Source: Nocardioides oleivorans (GTDB taxonomy: Bacteria > Actinomycetota > Actinomycetes > Propionibacteriales > Nocardioidaceae). Taken from it: 64,000 bases of DNA. The DNA lies in NCBI RefSeq assembly GCF_004137255.1, contig NZ_SDWT01000001.1:1178001-1242000 (forward strand), written 5' to 3'. The notes beneath the pieces are model-generated. The model ran no database searches. It saw only the letters and a program-made list of their open reading frames with translations, and had not been told where the DNA came from. Positions 28,549 to 37,484 of the stretch are shown here, piece after piece (the first letter of the stretch is position 1; every line of letters starts with the position of its first letter). The translations under genes and the position numbers were made by a program.

Positions 28549-29170
28549 GGATCCAACCCTTCAGGTCGTCGGCGGTCTGGGTGGAGAGCTGGTGGCCACC
28601 GGGCTCACGGCGTGCCACCACTGTCGCAGCGGACTCGTCGGCCAGCCACGTCCACGTGCGGTCGAGCAGCTCGCGCGGGATGACGTGGTCGGCGTCGCCC
28701 TGTGCGACGAAGACGTGGCTCCCGGCGAGGCGGCCGGGCGTGACGTCGACGCCGGCGTCCTCGAACGGCAGCGTGCCGTGGAGGATCGCCGCGCCGGCGA
28801 GCCGCTCGGGACCCGTGAGCAGCACGCCACCGGCGAAGGCGGCGCCGCCGCTGAAGCCGACCAGCACGACCTTCCGGCCGCTCGGTGCGACGTCGTCGAG
28901 CCAGGCTCCGAACCACGCGACGGTCTCGGCCAGCGACTCCGCGACCGGACGGCCGATGCCGCGGTTGTCGAACCAGGCGTAGCCGCCGCCCTCGCCGATC
29001 GGCGCGCGCACCGCGGCGTACGACGCCTCCTCCGGCAGGTGCCCCGCGAGTCCGAGGATCGAGCGCTCGTCGGCACCCCGGCCGTGGAGCAGCACGACCA
29101 GGGGACGCTCGGGTTGGTCGGTGCCGCCGCTCCAGGCGACGACCGGCTCGGTCAGGGTGTGGCGCGACAT
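28535..29170 (-). CDS. Alpha/beta hydrolase (phospholipase/carboxylesterase type)
   Basis: A 211-residue small hydrolase. Motifs: LLHGRGADE near residue 30, nucleophile GFSGGAAFAGG (Ser near 108), QGDADHVIP with the Asp, and GGHQLS with the His near the C-terminus. It matches the YpfH/EstB-like carboxylesterase family. ATG 29170 follows GGAGGAG, an excellent ribosome site. It leads a two-gene operon with the LLM monooxygenase. Confidence 0.87.
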   Translation of the reverse strand: MSRHTLTEPVVAWSGGTDQPERPLVVLLHGRGADERSILGLAGHLPEEASYAAVRAPIGEGGGYAWFDNRGIGRPVAESLAETVAWFGAWLDDVAPSGRKVVLVGFSGGAAFAGGVLLTGPERLAGAAILHGTLPFEDAGVDVTPGRLAGSHVFVAQGDADHVIPRELLDRTWTWLADESAATVVARREPGGHQLSTQTADDLKGWIHDRL

Positions 29171-29233
29171 GCTGCTCCTCCAGTTAGTTGAAGTCGCAAC
29201 CATGGTGCGCGGGCAGGCATTCCCGGCCGTCGC

Positions 29234-29317
29234 GATCCCCGGCTGACCGGGGATCGCTGAACTTGTCAGGCCTTGCAACAGCCGACAAGTTCCGTGATCC
29301 CCGGCTGACCGGGGATC
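29234..29317. repeat. Duplicated hairpin flanking a third hairpin
   Basis: The same 22-nt hairpin, arms GATCCCCGG and CCGGGGATC around CTGA, occurs at 29234-29255 and 29296-29317. Between them lies another inverted repeat, AACTTGTC (29260-29267) and GACAAGTT (29284-29291). It sits downstream of the SRPBCC gene and upstream of the esterase promoter, so double termination is the simplest reading; an RNA element is possible. Confidence 0.7.
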
Positions 29318-29328
29318 ACGAGAAGAGG

Positions 29329-29829
29329 TCAGGCCTGCTGCTCGAGCTCGACCTTGAGCCGGGCAAGGGTGCGGCGGATGTTGCGCCGCTGGAAGTCGGC
29401 GAAGAGCGCGCCACCGGTGGCCGCGCGGTCGAAGATGCCCGCCGCCCAGTCGGGCCACGACGTGCGCCTGTCGGTCCAGGTCTCGGTGACCAGCGTGCCG
29501 CCGTCCGCGTCGGCGAAGTCGTAGGCCCACGTCGCGATCCGGCCGCGCAGCCGCGGGCTGCCGACGCCGATCTTGCGCACGTGGAAGACGAAGCGCCGGC
29601 CCGGGTCGGACTCGGCCACCACGCACTCGGTCACCCAGCGTGCCCGACCGCGACGGTTGGTGCCGTCGAAGACCTCGCCGACCTCGAGCGGGCGCCCGGG
29701 CTCGCTCGAGGCGCCGGTGTTCTCCGGGCTCCACCGAGGCATCTGGGTCGGGTCGGCGACCTGGCTCCAGATCGCCATCCGGTCGGCCTCGACGAGCACG
29801 CTGTCACTGACCTGCATCGTGCGGCTCAT
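29329..29829 (-). CDS. SRPBCC family protein
   Basis: A 166-residue member of the polyketide cyclase/dehydrase-like superfamily: VLVEADRMAIWSQVADPTQMPRWSPE at the N-terminus, GTNRRGRARWVTECVV, and a C-terminal helix IRRTLARLKVELEQQA. It should bind a hydrophobic ligand; no catalytic role is evident. Single-gene unit, 44 bases after the helicase stop on the same strand, with its own hairpins downstream. Confidence 0.85.
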   Translation of the reverse strand: MSRTMQVSDSVLVEADRMAIWSQVADPTQMPRWSPENTGASSEPGRPLEVGEVFDGTNRRGRARWVTECVVAESDPGRRFVFHVRKIGVGSPRLRGRIATWAYDFADADGGTLVTETWTDRRTSWPDWAAGIFDRAATGGALFADFQRRNIRRTLARLKVELEQQA

Positions 29830-29873
29830 CGAGGGCTCCCGGGACGTGGGACGGGTGGAGGGGGTGGGACGGG

Positions 29874-31409
29874 TCAGCGACCACGCGAGAACGACGACGC
29901 GCTGTGGCTGCTGCCCTGGCCCTGCGGCCGGCTGCTGCCGGAGCCACCGCGGCGACGGCGGTTGCCGCCACCGCCCTGGCCGCCGGCACCCTGACCGGCG
30001 CCCTGGCCACCCTGGCCGCCGCCGGAGCGACGACGCTGGCCACCATCGGTGGAACCGCCGGCCGAGGAGCCGGTCGAGGTGCTGTAGGCCGGAGCCGAGC
30101 CGGATGCGCCGGCCGGGTTGCCCCGACGGGACTGGCCGTTGGTCTGGCCGCCCTTGCGAGCACGCTTGCGCTGGGCGTTGGCACCGGTCGACCGACCGCC
30201 GCCGCCCTGCTGGGCCGGCGCCTCGACGACGAGGCCGCCGGGCACGAGGACGCGCTCACCAGGGGCCAGCTCGGCCAGGACCGGGTGGTCGGGGCCGTTG
30301 ACCTTGGTGGTGACCGGCTTGATGCCGGCCTGACGGGTCAGGTCGCGCACGTCGCGCTGCTGGTCGTCGGTCATGAGGGTGATGACGGTGCCCTCGTTGC
30401 CGGCGCGGGCCGTACGACCCGAGCGGTGCAGGTAGGCCTTGTGCTCGACCGGCGGGTCGGCGTGCACGACGAGCGAGACGTCGTCGACGTGGATGCCGCG
30501 CGCTGCGATGTCGGTGGCGACCAGCGTGGTGGCGGTGCCGGAGTGGAACGCCTCCATGTTGCGGGTGCGCGCGTTCTGCGACAGGTTGCCGTGCAGCTCG
30601 ACGCTCGGCACGCCGGACTTGTTGAGCTGGCGGGCCAGCGCCTTGGCGCCGTACTTCGTGCGGGTGAAGACGACCGTGCGGCCGGGTGCGCTGGTGAGGT
30701 TCACCAGGACCGGCACCCGCTGCTCGCGCGTGAGGTGCAGGACGTGGTGGTGCATGGTCGCGACCGGCGACTGCGCCGAGTCGGCCTCGTGGGTGACGGC
30801 GTTGGTCAGGAACCGCTTGACCAGGACGTCGATCGCCTTGTCGAGGGTGGCCGAGAAGAGCATGCGCTGACCCGACTGCGGGGTCTTGTCCATGATCCGG
30901 CGCACGCCCGGCAGGAAGCCGAGGTCGGCCATGTGGTCGGCCTCGTCGAGGATCGTGATCTCGACCGACGACAGGTCGGCGAAGCCCTGACCCATGAGGT
31001 CCTCGAGGCGACCGGGGCAGGCGATGACGATGTCGACGCCCTTCTTGAGCGCGGTGACCTGCGGGCCCTGGCCGACGCCGCCGTAGACGACGACGGTCGA
31101 GAGACCGGCGGCCTTGGCGAGCGGGACCAGCGAGGCGTGGATCTGGCCGACCAGCTCGCGCGTCGGCGCGAGGATCAGCGCGCGGGGCTTGCGCGGCATG
31201 GCCGGCAGCTTGCTCGCGTCGAGCCGCGCGACGAGCGGGAGGAGGAAGGCGAACGTCTTGCCGGAGCCGGTGCGGCCACGGCCGAGGACGTCGCGGCCGG
31301 CGAGGCTGTCGGGCAGCGTCGCGGCCTGGATGGGAGTGGGAGTGGTGATGCCCTGCTGCTCCAGGATGTGGGCGAGCGAGGACGGCACGCCGAGGTCGGC
31401 GAAGGTCAT
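29874..31409 (-). CDS. DEAD-box RNA helicase
   Basis: A 511-residue ATP-dependent RNA helicase. Motifs in order: Q motif region GITTPTPIQAATLP, Walker A GRTGSGKT, PTRELVGQI, GGVGQG, the DEAD box LDEADHM, SAT, then in domain 2 VFTRTKYGAK, VATDIAARGIHVDDV and HRSGRTAR. From about residue 385 the tail is low complexity, rich in Gly, Gln, Arg and Ser (RGG-like), as in RhlE-type cold-shock helicases. ATG 31409 starts at the usual FADLG position. The 210 bases upstream (31410-31619) hold no gene; a long regulated leader is plausible because such helicases are often cold-controlled. Confidence 0.93.
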   Translation of the reverse strand: MTFADLGVPSSLAHILEQQGITTPTPIQAATLPDSLAGRDVLGRGRTGSGKTFAFLLPLVARLDASKLPAMPRKPRALILAPTRELVGQIHASLVPLAKAAGLSTVVVYGGVGQGPQVTALKKGVDIVIACPGRLEDLMGQGFADLSSVEITILDEADHMADLGFLPGVRRIMDKTPQSGQRMLFSATLDKAIDVLVKRFLTNAVTHEADSAQSPVATMHHHVLHLTREQRVPVLVNLTSAPGRTVVFTRTKYGAKALARQLNKSGVPSVELHGNLSQNARTRNMEAFHSGTATTLVATDIAARGIHVDDVSLVVHADPPVEHKAYLHRSGRTARAGNEGTVITLMTDDQQRDVRDLTRQAGIKPVTTKVNGPDHPVLAELAPGERVLVPGGLVVEAPAQQGGGGRSTGANAQRKRARKGGQTNGQSRRGNPAGASGSAPAYSTSTGSSAGGSTDGGQRRRSGGGQGGQGAGQGAGGQGGGGNRRRRGGSGSSRPQGQGSSHSASSFSRGR

Positions 31410-31619
31410 GTGAGTTGCTTTCGGTTGGCGTCTCGCCACCGTGAGCCGCAGTCGCGCTGGACGCGGCGTACGTGCCTCAGAAGTGAGGAAGGGTGCCGCG
31501 CTGCGCGGCGACCTGCGCCCGGGGCAAGACCGGCCGGGCGACTGATGGGCACAACGCTACTGGGACAAGTGGTGTTCCCGTGAATCCGGTGACGTGTGAG
31601 AACGGACTCAGGGCGCGCG

Positions 31620-32654
31620 TCACGTGCTGTCGCGCTGCACCAGCGTCGGCGGGATGATCAGCCGCATCGGGTGGCTGCCGTCGGCCTGGTCGACCCGGTC
31701 GAGCAGGAGGCGGGTCGCCCGCTCGGCCATCGCGACGACGGGCTGGCGGACGGTGGTGAGGCGCGGGGTGGTGCGCTCGGCGACGCCGAGGTCGTCGAAG
31801 CCGGTCACCGCGACGTCGTCGGGGACCCGGCGGCCGAGCTCGGCCAGCACCCGGAGCGCCGCGGCCGCCATCAGGTCGGAGGCGACGACGAGGCCGTCGA
31901 GGTCGGGGTGCCGCTCGAGCAGCGCGCGGGTCGCGTGCACGCCGCTGTCCTCGGTGAAGTCGCCGTGCTCGACGGCGTCGGCCGACAGCCCGGCAGCGGT
32001 CATCGCCTGTCGCCACCCGGCGAGGCGGTCGGCCGAGGCGGTCATGTCGGAGGGGCCGGCGATCGTCCCGATGCGGGTGCGTCCCGACCGGATCAGGTGC
32101 TCGGTCGCCTCGCGCTCGCCGGCGGTGTTGTCGACGTCGACGTAGGCCACCCGGTCGCCGCCGGTCCAGGGCCGGCCTCCGAAGACGCAGGGCAGACCGA
32201 TGTCGGAGAGGTGCTCGGCGAGCCGGTCGTCACGGTGGTGGGAGACCACGTAGGCGCCGTCGACGTGGCGGCCGGTGAGGTAGCGCAGGGTGCGCGCGCT
32301 GGAGGCGCCCGGGCGGGCGAGCAGCAGCACGAGCTGGATGTCGCGCTCCCCCAGCACCCGCGTCACGCCGCGCAGGGTGCCGGCGAAGAAGGGGTCGGAG
32401 AAGACGCGGTCGTCGGGCTCGGGCACCACGACGGCGATGGAGTCGGTACGCCGGGTGACGAGGCTGCGGGCCGCCGGGTTCGGCACGTAGCCGAGCGTGC
32501 GCACCGCCTGGTCGACCGCGGCCTGCGCGCGGGGGCTGACCCGCTGGCCGCCGTTGATCGCCCGCGACGCCGTCGCGCGGGAGACCCCGGCCACGCGCGC
32601 GACCTCGTCGAGCGTGGGCGAGCCCCCGGTCGAGACGGTGCGCGTGCTGTTCAC
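31620..32654 (-). CDS. LacI-family regulator of the beta-glucoside operon (CebR-like)
   Basis: A 344-residue regulator. The helix-turn-helix is PTLDEVARVAGVSRATASRAI near residues 13-32, followed by the hinge and a periplasmic-binding-like sugar domain (VVVPEPDD, DVDNTAGEREATEHLI, VASDLMAAAALRVL). It starts 10 bases after the beta-glucosidase stop, so it belongs to the operon. The operators at 37372-37385 and 37459-37472 match the CebR consensus, so it probably represses the operon until a cello- or other beta-oligosaccharide binds. Confidence 0.9.
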   Translation of the reverse strand: MNSTRTVSTGGSPTLDEVARVAGVSRATASRAINGGQRVSPRAQAAVDQAVRTLGYVPNPAARSLVTRRTDSIAVVVPEPDDRVFSDPFFAGTLRGVTRVLGERDIQLVLLLARPGASSARTLRYLTGRHVDGAYVVSHHRDDRLAEHLSDIGLPCVFGGRPWTGGDRVAYVDVDNTAGEREATEHLIRSGRTRIGTIAGPSDMTASADRLAGWRQAMTAAGLSADAVEHGDFTEDSGVHATRALLERHPDLDGLVVASDLMAAAALRVLAELGRRVPDDVAVTGFDDLGVAERTTPRLTTVRQPVVAMAERATRLLLDRVDQADGSHPMRLIIPPTLVQRDST

Positions 32655-32664
32655 CCCGCCCACG

Positions 32665-34140
32665 CTAGTGGTCGGACCCGTCCGCCGAGTGGAGTACGCC
32701 GGTGCGCGCGAGGTCGGCGTACCAGCGTGCGCTCGACTTCGGCGTACGCACCTGCGTGGCGTAGTCGACGTGGACCAGGCCGAACCGCTTCGCGTAGCCG
32801 AAGGCCCACTCGAAGTTGTCGCAGTAGGACCAGTGGAAGAAGCCACCCACGTCGACGCCCTCCTCGACGGCGAGGTGCACCGCGCGGAGGTAGGCGTCGA
32901 GGAAGGCGATCCGGTCGGGGTCGCGGACCTCCCCGTCGTCGTCGGGGCGGTCGGCGAAGGCCGCGCCCGTCTCGGTGAGGTAGACGGGCAGGCGCGGGTA
33001 GTCGTCGTGGAGGCGGCGCAGCAGCCGGTGCAGCCCCTCGGGCTGGATCTCCCACCCCATGTCGGTGACCGGCAGGCCGCGACTGGGGAAGGTGACGTGC
33101 TCGGACCCCACGAAGGGCGAGAGCGCCACCCGGTCGGGCTGGTCGGAGCCGATGCCGACGACGTCGGTGCGCGGGTGACCGGAGACCTCGTTGCCGTGGT
33201 AGTAGTTCACGCCCAGCACGTCGATCGGTGCCGAGATCGCGGCCAGGTCGCCGTCGTGGACGACCTCGACCCACGGGCGCCCGTCGAAGGTCAGCCCGGC
33301 GGTGTCCTCGAGCAGGTCGGCGGGGTAGGCACCGCGGAAGATCGGGTCGAGGAAGAACCGGTTGTGGAGCGAGTCGATGCGGCGCGCCGCGTCGACGTCG
33401 ACCGGGTCGTCGGGGTCGCTCGGGTCGGGCACGGTCAGGTTGAGGCTGATCCCGAGCCGGTCGGCGCCGCGGCTGCGGAGCTCCTGCACGGCGAGGCCGT
33501 GGGCGAGCAGCAGGTGGTGACCGGCCACCAGGCCGGCGGCACCCTCCTGACGACCCGGGGCGTGGTGTCCCGCGGAGTAGCCGAGGAACGCCGAGCACCA
33601 CGGCTCGTTGAGCGTCGTCCACGTCGGGACCCGGTCGCCGAGCGCCTCGTGCACGGAGACGGCGTACTCGACGAAGCGGTGCGCGGTGTCGCGGTTGGTC
33701 CAGCCGCCGGCGTCCTCCAGCACCTGCGGGAGGTCCCAGTGGTAGAGCGTCAGCCACGGCGCGATGCCGCGCGACAGCAGCTCGTCGACGAGGCGGTCGT
33801 AGAACGCGAGCCCGGCCGGGTTGACCGCGCCGGCGTCGGGCCGCACGCGGGGCCAGGCGACCGAGAAGCGGTACGACGAGGCGCCGAGGTCGGCCATGAT
33901 CGCGACGTCCTCGCGCATCCGGTGGTAGTGGTCGACCGCCACCTCACCGGTGTCGCCGCTCATCACGGCGCCCGGGACCTGGGAGAAGGTGTCCCAGATC
34001 GAGGCGGTGCGGCCGTCCTCGGCCACGGCGCCCTCGATCTGGTAGGAGGCGGTGGCCATCCCCCAGACGAAGTCCGGGGGAAAGCTCAGCCGACCACGGT
34101 GCTCGACGACGGCGGCGGCGGGGGTGCTCTGGACGGTCAT
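32665..34140 (-). CDS. GH1 beta-glucosidase
   Basis: A 491-residue family 1 glycoside hydrolase, with no signal peptide, so intracellular. Seen are FVWGMATASYQIEGA near residue 25, HWDLPQ, acid/base Glu in TLNEPW, NYYHGN, and the nucleophile segment YLTETGAAF. The usual TENG nucleophile motif reads TETG here. It hydrolyses imported beta-glucosides such as cellobiose (inference from operon). ATG 34140 overlaps the permease stop as ATGA. Confidence 0.92.
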   Translation of the reverse strand: MTVQSTPAAAVVEHRGRLSFPPDFVWGMATASYQIEGAVAEDGRTASIWDTFSQVPGAVMSGDTGEVAVDHYHRMREDVAIMADLGASSYRFSVAWPRVRPDAGAVNPAGLAFYDRLVDELLSRGIAPWLTLYHWDLPQVLEDAGGWTNRDTAHRFVEYAVSVHEALGDRVPTWTTLNEPWCSAFLGYSAGHHAPGRQEGAAGLVAGHHLLLAHGLAVQELRSRGADRLGISLNLTVPDPSDPDDPVDVDAARRIDSLHNRFFLDPIFRGAYPADLLEDTAGLTFDGRPWVEVVHDGDLAAISAPIDVLGVNYYHGNEVSGHPRTDVVGIGSDQPDRVALSPFVGSEHVTFPSRGLPVTDMGWEIQPEGLHRLLRRLHDDYPRLPVYLTETGAAFADRPDDDGEVRDPDRIAFLDAYLRAVHLAVEEGVDVGGFFHWSYCDNFEWAFGYAKRFGLVHVDYATQVRTPKSSARWYADLARTGVLHSADGSDH

Positions 34141-34955
34141 CCCTTGACGGCTCCTTGCATGATGCCGGACACGAGCTGGCGCCCGGCGAGGACGAACAGG
34201 ACGAGGAGCGGGATGGTGGCCAGGGTGGTCCCGGCGAGGACCAGGCTGAAGTCCTTGAAGTACCCGCTCTGGAGCTGGTTGAGCGCCACCTGGATGGTGG
34301 GGTTGTCCGGCGGCAGGGCGATCAGCGGCCAGAAGAAGTCGGTCCACACCTGCATGAAGGTGAAGAGCCAGAGGATGGCCGCAGCCGGTCGCGCCGCCGG
34401 CACGGCGACCGTCAGGAAGGTGCGGATCTGGGAGCACCCGTCCATCCGCGCGGCCTCGATGAGCTCGTCGGGCACGGCGTCGACGAGGTACTGGCGCATG
34501 AAGAAGACGCCGAAGGCGGTGACCAGCCACGGGATGACGACCGACCAGACGCTGCCGGCCCACCCGAGCTTGGACATCAGGATGAAGAGCGGGACGACGC
34601 CGAGCTGGGTCGGGACCGCCATCGTCGCGATCACGAAGACCATCAGGGGACCGCTCCCCCGGAAGCGGAGCTTGGCGAACGCGTAGCCCGCGAGGGTGCA
34701 GAAGAAGACCACCGAGCACGCCGTGACCGTCGAGACCATCAGGCTGTTGCCGAGGGCCTTCCAGAAGGGGAGCGAGTCCAGGACGCGCTGGGCGTTGTCG
34801 AGGAAGTGACCGCCCGGGAGGAGCGGCGGGATCCCCTGGGACGCCTCCTCCTTGGTCTGCGAGCCCAGCAGGAACGACCAGTAGAGCGGGGCGGCCGAGC
34901 CGAGCACGAAGGCGATCAGCAGGCCGTAGACGAGGAAGCCCGGACGGCGGCTCAT
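34137..34955 (-). CDS. Carbohydrate ABC transporter permease (MalG/CebG type)
   Basis: A 272-residue permease with about six membrane segments. The EAA loop is DELIEAARMDGCSQIRTFLTVAVPAARP. A proline-rich exit FFWPLIALPPDNPTIQVALNQLQ follows, characteristic of MalG-like subunits. It overlaps the upstream permease by 4 bases. It forms the membrane channel with the 341-residue partner. No ATPase gene is present in the operon; such sugar importers in actinobacteria commonly share an MsiK-type ATPase encoded elsewhere. Confidence 0.92.
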   Translation of the reverse strand: MSRRPGFLVYGLLIAFVLGSAAPLYWSFLLGSQTKEEASQGIPPLLPGGHFLDNAQRVLDSLPFWKALGNSLMVSTVTACSVVFFCTLAGYAFAKLRFRGSGPLMVFVIATMAVPTQLGVVPLFILMSKLGWAGSVWSVVIPWLVTAFGVFFMRQYLVDAVPDELIEAARMDGCSQIRTFLTVAVPAARPAAAILWLFTFMQVWTDFFWPLIALPPDNPTIQVALNQLQSGYFKDFSLVLAGTTLATIPLLVLFVLAGRQLVSGIMQGAVKG

Positions 34956-35977
34956 CCCCTGCCTCCGATCGTGCCGAGACGTCCGAGACGTCGGATGAGC
35001 AGGAAGTTGACGACCGCGAACGCGCAGATCACCAGGAAGAGCAGCCAGGCGGTCGCCGAGGCGCGGCCCAGGTCACGCAGCTGCCAGCCGAAGTCGTAGA
35101 TCAGCATCGTGATGGTGCCGAACTGGCGGTCGCTGCCGCCGTTGCGGGCGGTCGTCTGGTCGAAGAGCCGCGGCTCGGCGAAGACCTGCAGCCCACCGAT
35201 CGTGGACGTGATGATGACGAAGATCATCGTGGGCCGGATCATCGGGACGGTGATCGAGAGGAACTGGCGCAGCCGCCCGGCGCCGTCGATCGCCGCCGAC
35301 TCGTAGAGCTCGCGCGGCACCGCCTGCATCGCGGCCAGGAAGATCAGCGCGTTGTAGCCGGTCCAGCGCCAGTTGACCATCGTGGCGATCGCCACGTGGC
35401 TGGCGAGCCGGTTGGTGTGCCACGAGACGGGGTCGATCCCCACGACGCCGAGGATCTCGTTGGCCAGGCCGTAGCGGTCGCCGTACAGGCTGCCGAAGAT
35501 GATCGCCACCGCGACCGGCGAGACGACGAACGGCAGCAGGATGCTCATCCGCCAGGCCGTCCTGGCCCGGAGCTGGTTGTCGAGCAGGGCGGCCAGCACC
35601 AGGGCGATGAGGATCTGGGGCACCGAGGAGATCGCGAAGATGCTGATCGTGTTGACCAGCTGCTTGGTGAAGTAGGGGTTCTGGAGGACCTCGCGGTAGT
35701 TGTCGAGGCCGACGAACTCCCCCTTGCCGCCCAGCAGGCTCCAGTCGTGGACCGAGACCCACGCGGTGTAGAGCAGGGGGAACATGCCGATGACGAGGAA
35801 GAGCAGGAAGAACGGCGAGATGTAGAGGTAGGGCGCGAGCGTGTGGTCGAGGCGGCTCAGCCGCTGCCGCCACTGGGGGCGTCCGGAGCCGCCGGTCGGC
35901 TGGCCCTTCGGGCCGGGCGGCCGGGGTGGCGACACCGTCTCGGTGTCGCCACCCCGCGTGGGGAGGGAGGTGCTCAC
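34952..35977 (-). CDS. Carbohydrate ABC transporter permease (MalF/CebF type)
   Basis: A 341-residue permease. An N-terminal 45-residue polar, Pro/Gly-rich extension precedes six membrane segments starting at YLYISPFFLLFLVIGMF. The EAA loop is RELYESAAIDGAGRLRQFLSITVPMIRP. GTG 35977 is used. It follows the binding-protein gene by 46 bases. Confidence 0.92.
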   Translation of the reverse strand: MSTSLPTRGGDTETVSPPRPPGPKGQPTGGSGRPQWRQRLSRLDHTLAPYLYISPFFLLFLVIGMFPLLYTAWVSVHDWSLLGGKGEFVGLDNYREVLQNPYFTKQLVNTISIFAISSVPQILIALVLAALLDNQLRARTAWRMSILLPFVVSPVAVAIIFGSLYGDRYGLANEILGVVGIDPVSWHTNRLASHVAIATMVNWRWTGYNALIFLAAMQAVPRELYESAAIDGAGRLRQFLSITVPMIRPTMIFVIITSTIGGLQVFAEPRLFDQTTARNGGSDRQFGTITMLIYDFGWQLRDLGRASATAWLLFLVICAFAVVNFLLIRRLGRLGTIGGRG

Positions 35978-36023
35978 GTCTCGCCGTTCGGTGGTGGGCG
36001 GTCAGGGTCCGGTCGGGGGCCGG

Positions 36024-37304
36024 TCAGCCCAGTGCTTCGACGTCGGCCAGGAACTGGTCCCACGAGGCGTCGGGGTCCTTCGAGCCGTCGTCGACCCGGA
36101 GGACCGCCGCCTGGAAGGCCGTGAGGATGTCGGAGTACTTCGGACCCTTGAAGGGCTGCACGGTGATGGCGGCGGCACGGTCGGCGGTGATCTCACCGAT
36201 CGGCGCGTCGTTGAAGAACGCGTTGGTGGCCTCGTTGACCTCCGGGGAGTCCTGGGCCTCGACCTGGCTGGGGAAGGCTCCCACCGCCTCGAAGGCCTTG
36301 GCCTGCTGCTCGGGCGCGGTCAGCCAGGCAGCGACCTTCTTGGCCTCCTCCTGGTGCTCACCCTGGGCCGGGACGGTCAGGAACGAGCCGCCCCAGTTGC
36401 CGCCGCCGCCGGGGAAGGCGTTGGCGATGTCCCAGCCGTCGACACCCTCGGAGTTGCCCTCGATGATGCCCATCATCCAGCCCGGGCAGGCCATCGTGGC
36501 GAAGGCGTCCTCCTGGAACTGCGCGTTCCAGTCGTCGCCCCACTGGGCGACCCTGGTGGAGAGGCCGCGGTCGACGTTGTCGGTGACGGCGGTGTAGACG
36601 GCCTCGAGCTCGGGGTTCTCCACGTCGACGGTGCCGTCGTCGGTCTCGAACGGGTTCGCGACCTGGTTGAGCATGGCCTGGGCCAGCCCGCCCGAGGAGT
36701 CGTACCAGGCGGCACCGGGCATCGCCTCGACGAACTCGTCGCCCAGGGCGAAGTAGTCGTCCCACGTGCCCATCATCTTCGCGACCTCGTCGCGGTCGGT
36801 CGGGAGACCGGCCTTCTTGAACAGGTCGGCGCGGTAGCAGATGCCCTCCGGGCCCACGTCGGTCCCGTAGCCGATCATCTGGCCCTCGGAGTTGGTGCCG
36901 GCAGCGGCCTTCCAGTCCAGCCAGCGGCCGTCGAGCTCGGGGTCGGTGAGGTCGACGAAGGCGTCGCTCTCGGCCATGATCGCGGGCATCGCGTCACCCT
37001 CGATGGCCTCGATGTCGGACAGGCCGGAGCCGGCCGCCAGCTTGGTGTAGAGGTTGGCCTTGGCGTCGTCCCAGGTGCCGACCTTGACCTGCTTGATCTT
37101 GATGTCGTCGTTGGCCGCGTTCCACTCGTCGATCAGGCCCTCGTAGCCGAACTCGTTGAACGTGGCCACGGTGATCGTGGTCGTGCCGTCTGCACTCGCG
37201 TCGTCACCGCCGCCGCCACAGGCGGCCGCGGTCGTCGCGAGGGTGAGCGCCACCAGCGCGCTCGTGGCGAGTCGTACTCGCCGGCTCTTCGGGGTCTGCA
37301 CCAC
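36024..37304 (-). CDS. Sugar ABC transporter substrate-binding lipoprotein (CebE-like)
   Basis: A 426-residue lipoprotein: signal peptide with lipobox AAAC, then a Gly/Asp linker and TITVATFNEFGYEGLIDEWNAAN, a family 1 solute-binding fold. It captures a beta-glucoside or cello-oligosaccharide outside the membrane (inference from the GH1 and CebR-like context). Two adjacent GTG codons (37304, 37301) can serve as start; AGGAG precedes them. It is the first and promoter-proximal gene of the operon. Confidence 0.92.
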   Translation of the reverse strand: MVQTPKSRRVRLATSALVALTLATTAAACGGGGDDASADGTTTITVATFNEFGYEGLIDEWNAANDDIKIKQVKVGTWDDAKANLYTKLAAGSGLSDIEAIEGDAMPAIMAESDAFVDLTDPELDGRWLDWKAAAGTNSEGQMIGYGTDVGPEGICYRADLFKKAGLPTDRDEVAKMMGTWDDYFALGDEFVEAMPGAAWYDSSGGLAQAMLNQVANPFETDDGTVDVENPELEAVYTAVTDNVDRGLSTRVAQWGDDWNAQFQEDAFATMACPGWMMGIIEGNSEGVDGWDIANAFPGGGGNWGGSFLTVPAQGEHQEEAKKVAAWLTAPEQQAKAFEAVGAFPSQVEAQDSPEVNEATNAFFNDAPIGEITADRAAAITVQPFKGPKYSDILTAFQAAVLRVDDGSKDPDASWDQFLADVEALG

Positions 37305-37371
37305 TGCACTCCTGCCATCCTGCGGGGAACCGGACTGGTCGTCCGGCCTGGCGGACGGCGGGTGAGAGGTG

Positions 37372-37385
37372 TGAGAGCGCTTCCA
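37372..37385. promoter_or_regulatory. LacI/CebR-like operator, proximal
   Basis: TGAGAGCGCTTCCA differs from the known CebR box TGGGAGCGCTCCCA at two positions and keeps the central AGCGCT. It lies just downstream of the predicted transcription start, so bound repressor would block elongation or initiation. Confidence 0.7.
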
Positions 37386-37400
37386 CTTCCGTCCGCCGAC

Positions 37401-37429
37401 AATGTGTCAGGCGTCACACAGGATGTCAA
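37401..37429 (-). promoter_or_regulatory. Promoter of the beta-glucoside operon
   Basis: On the minus strand a perfect -35 TTGACA (37429-37424) and CACATT (37406-37401) are spaced by 17 bases. Transcription would start near 37394, about 90 bases before the binding-protein start, between the two operators. Confidence 0.55.
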
Positions 37430-37458
37430 TGGCACGCGTGGGTCGCACGCTCAGATCA

Positions 37459-37472
37459 TGGGAGCGCTTCCA
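37459..37472. promoter_or_regulatory. LacI/CebR-like operator, distal
   Basis: TGGGAGCGCTTCCA matches the CebR box with one change. It lies upstream of the -35 element, 87 bases from the proximal copy, which suits repression by DNA looping. Confidence 0.7.
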
Positions 37473-37484
37473 CGATTGGAACGT

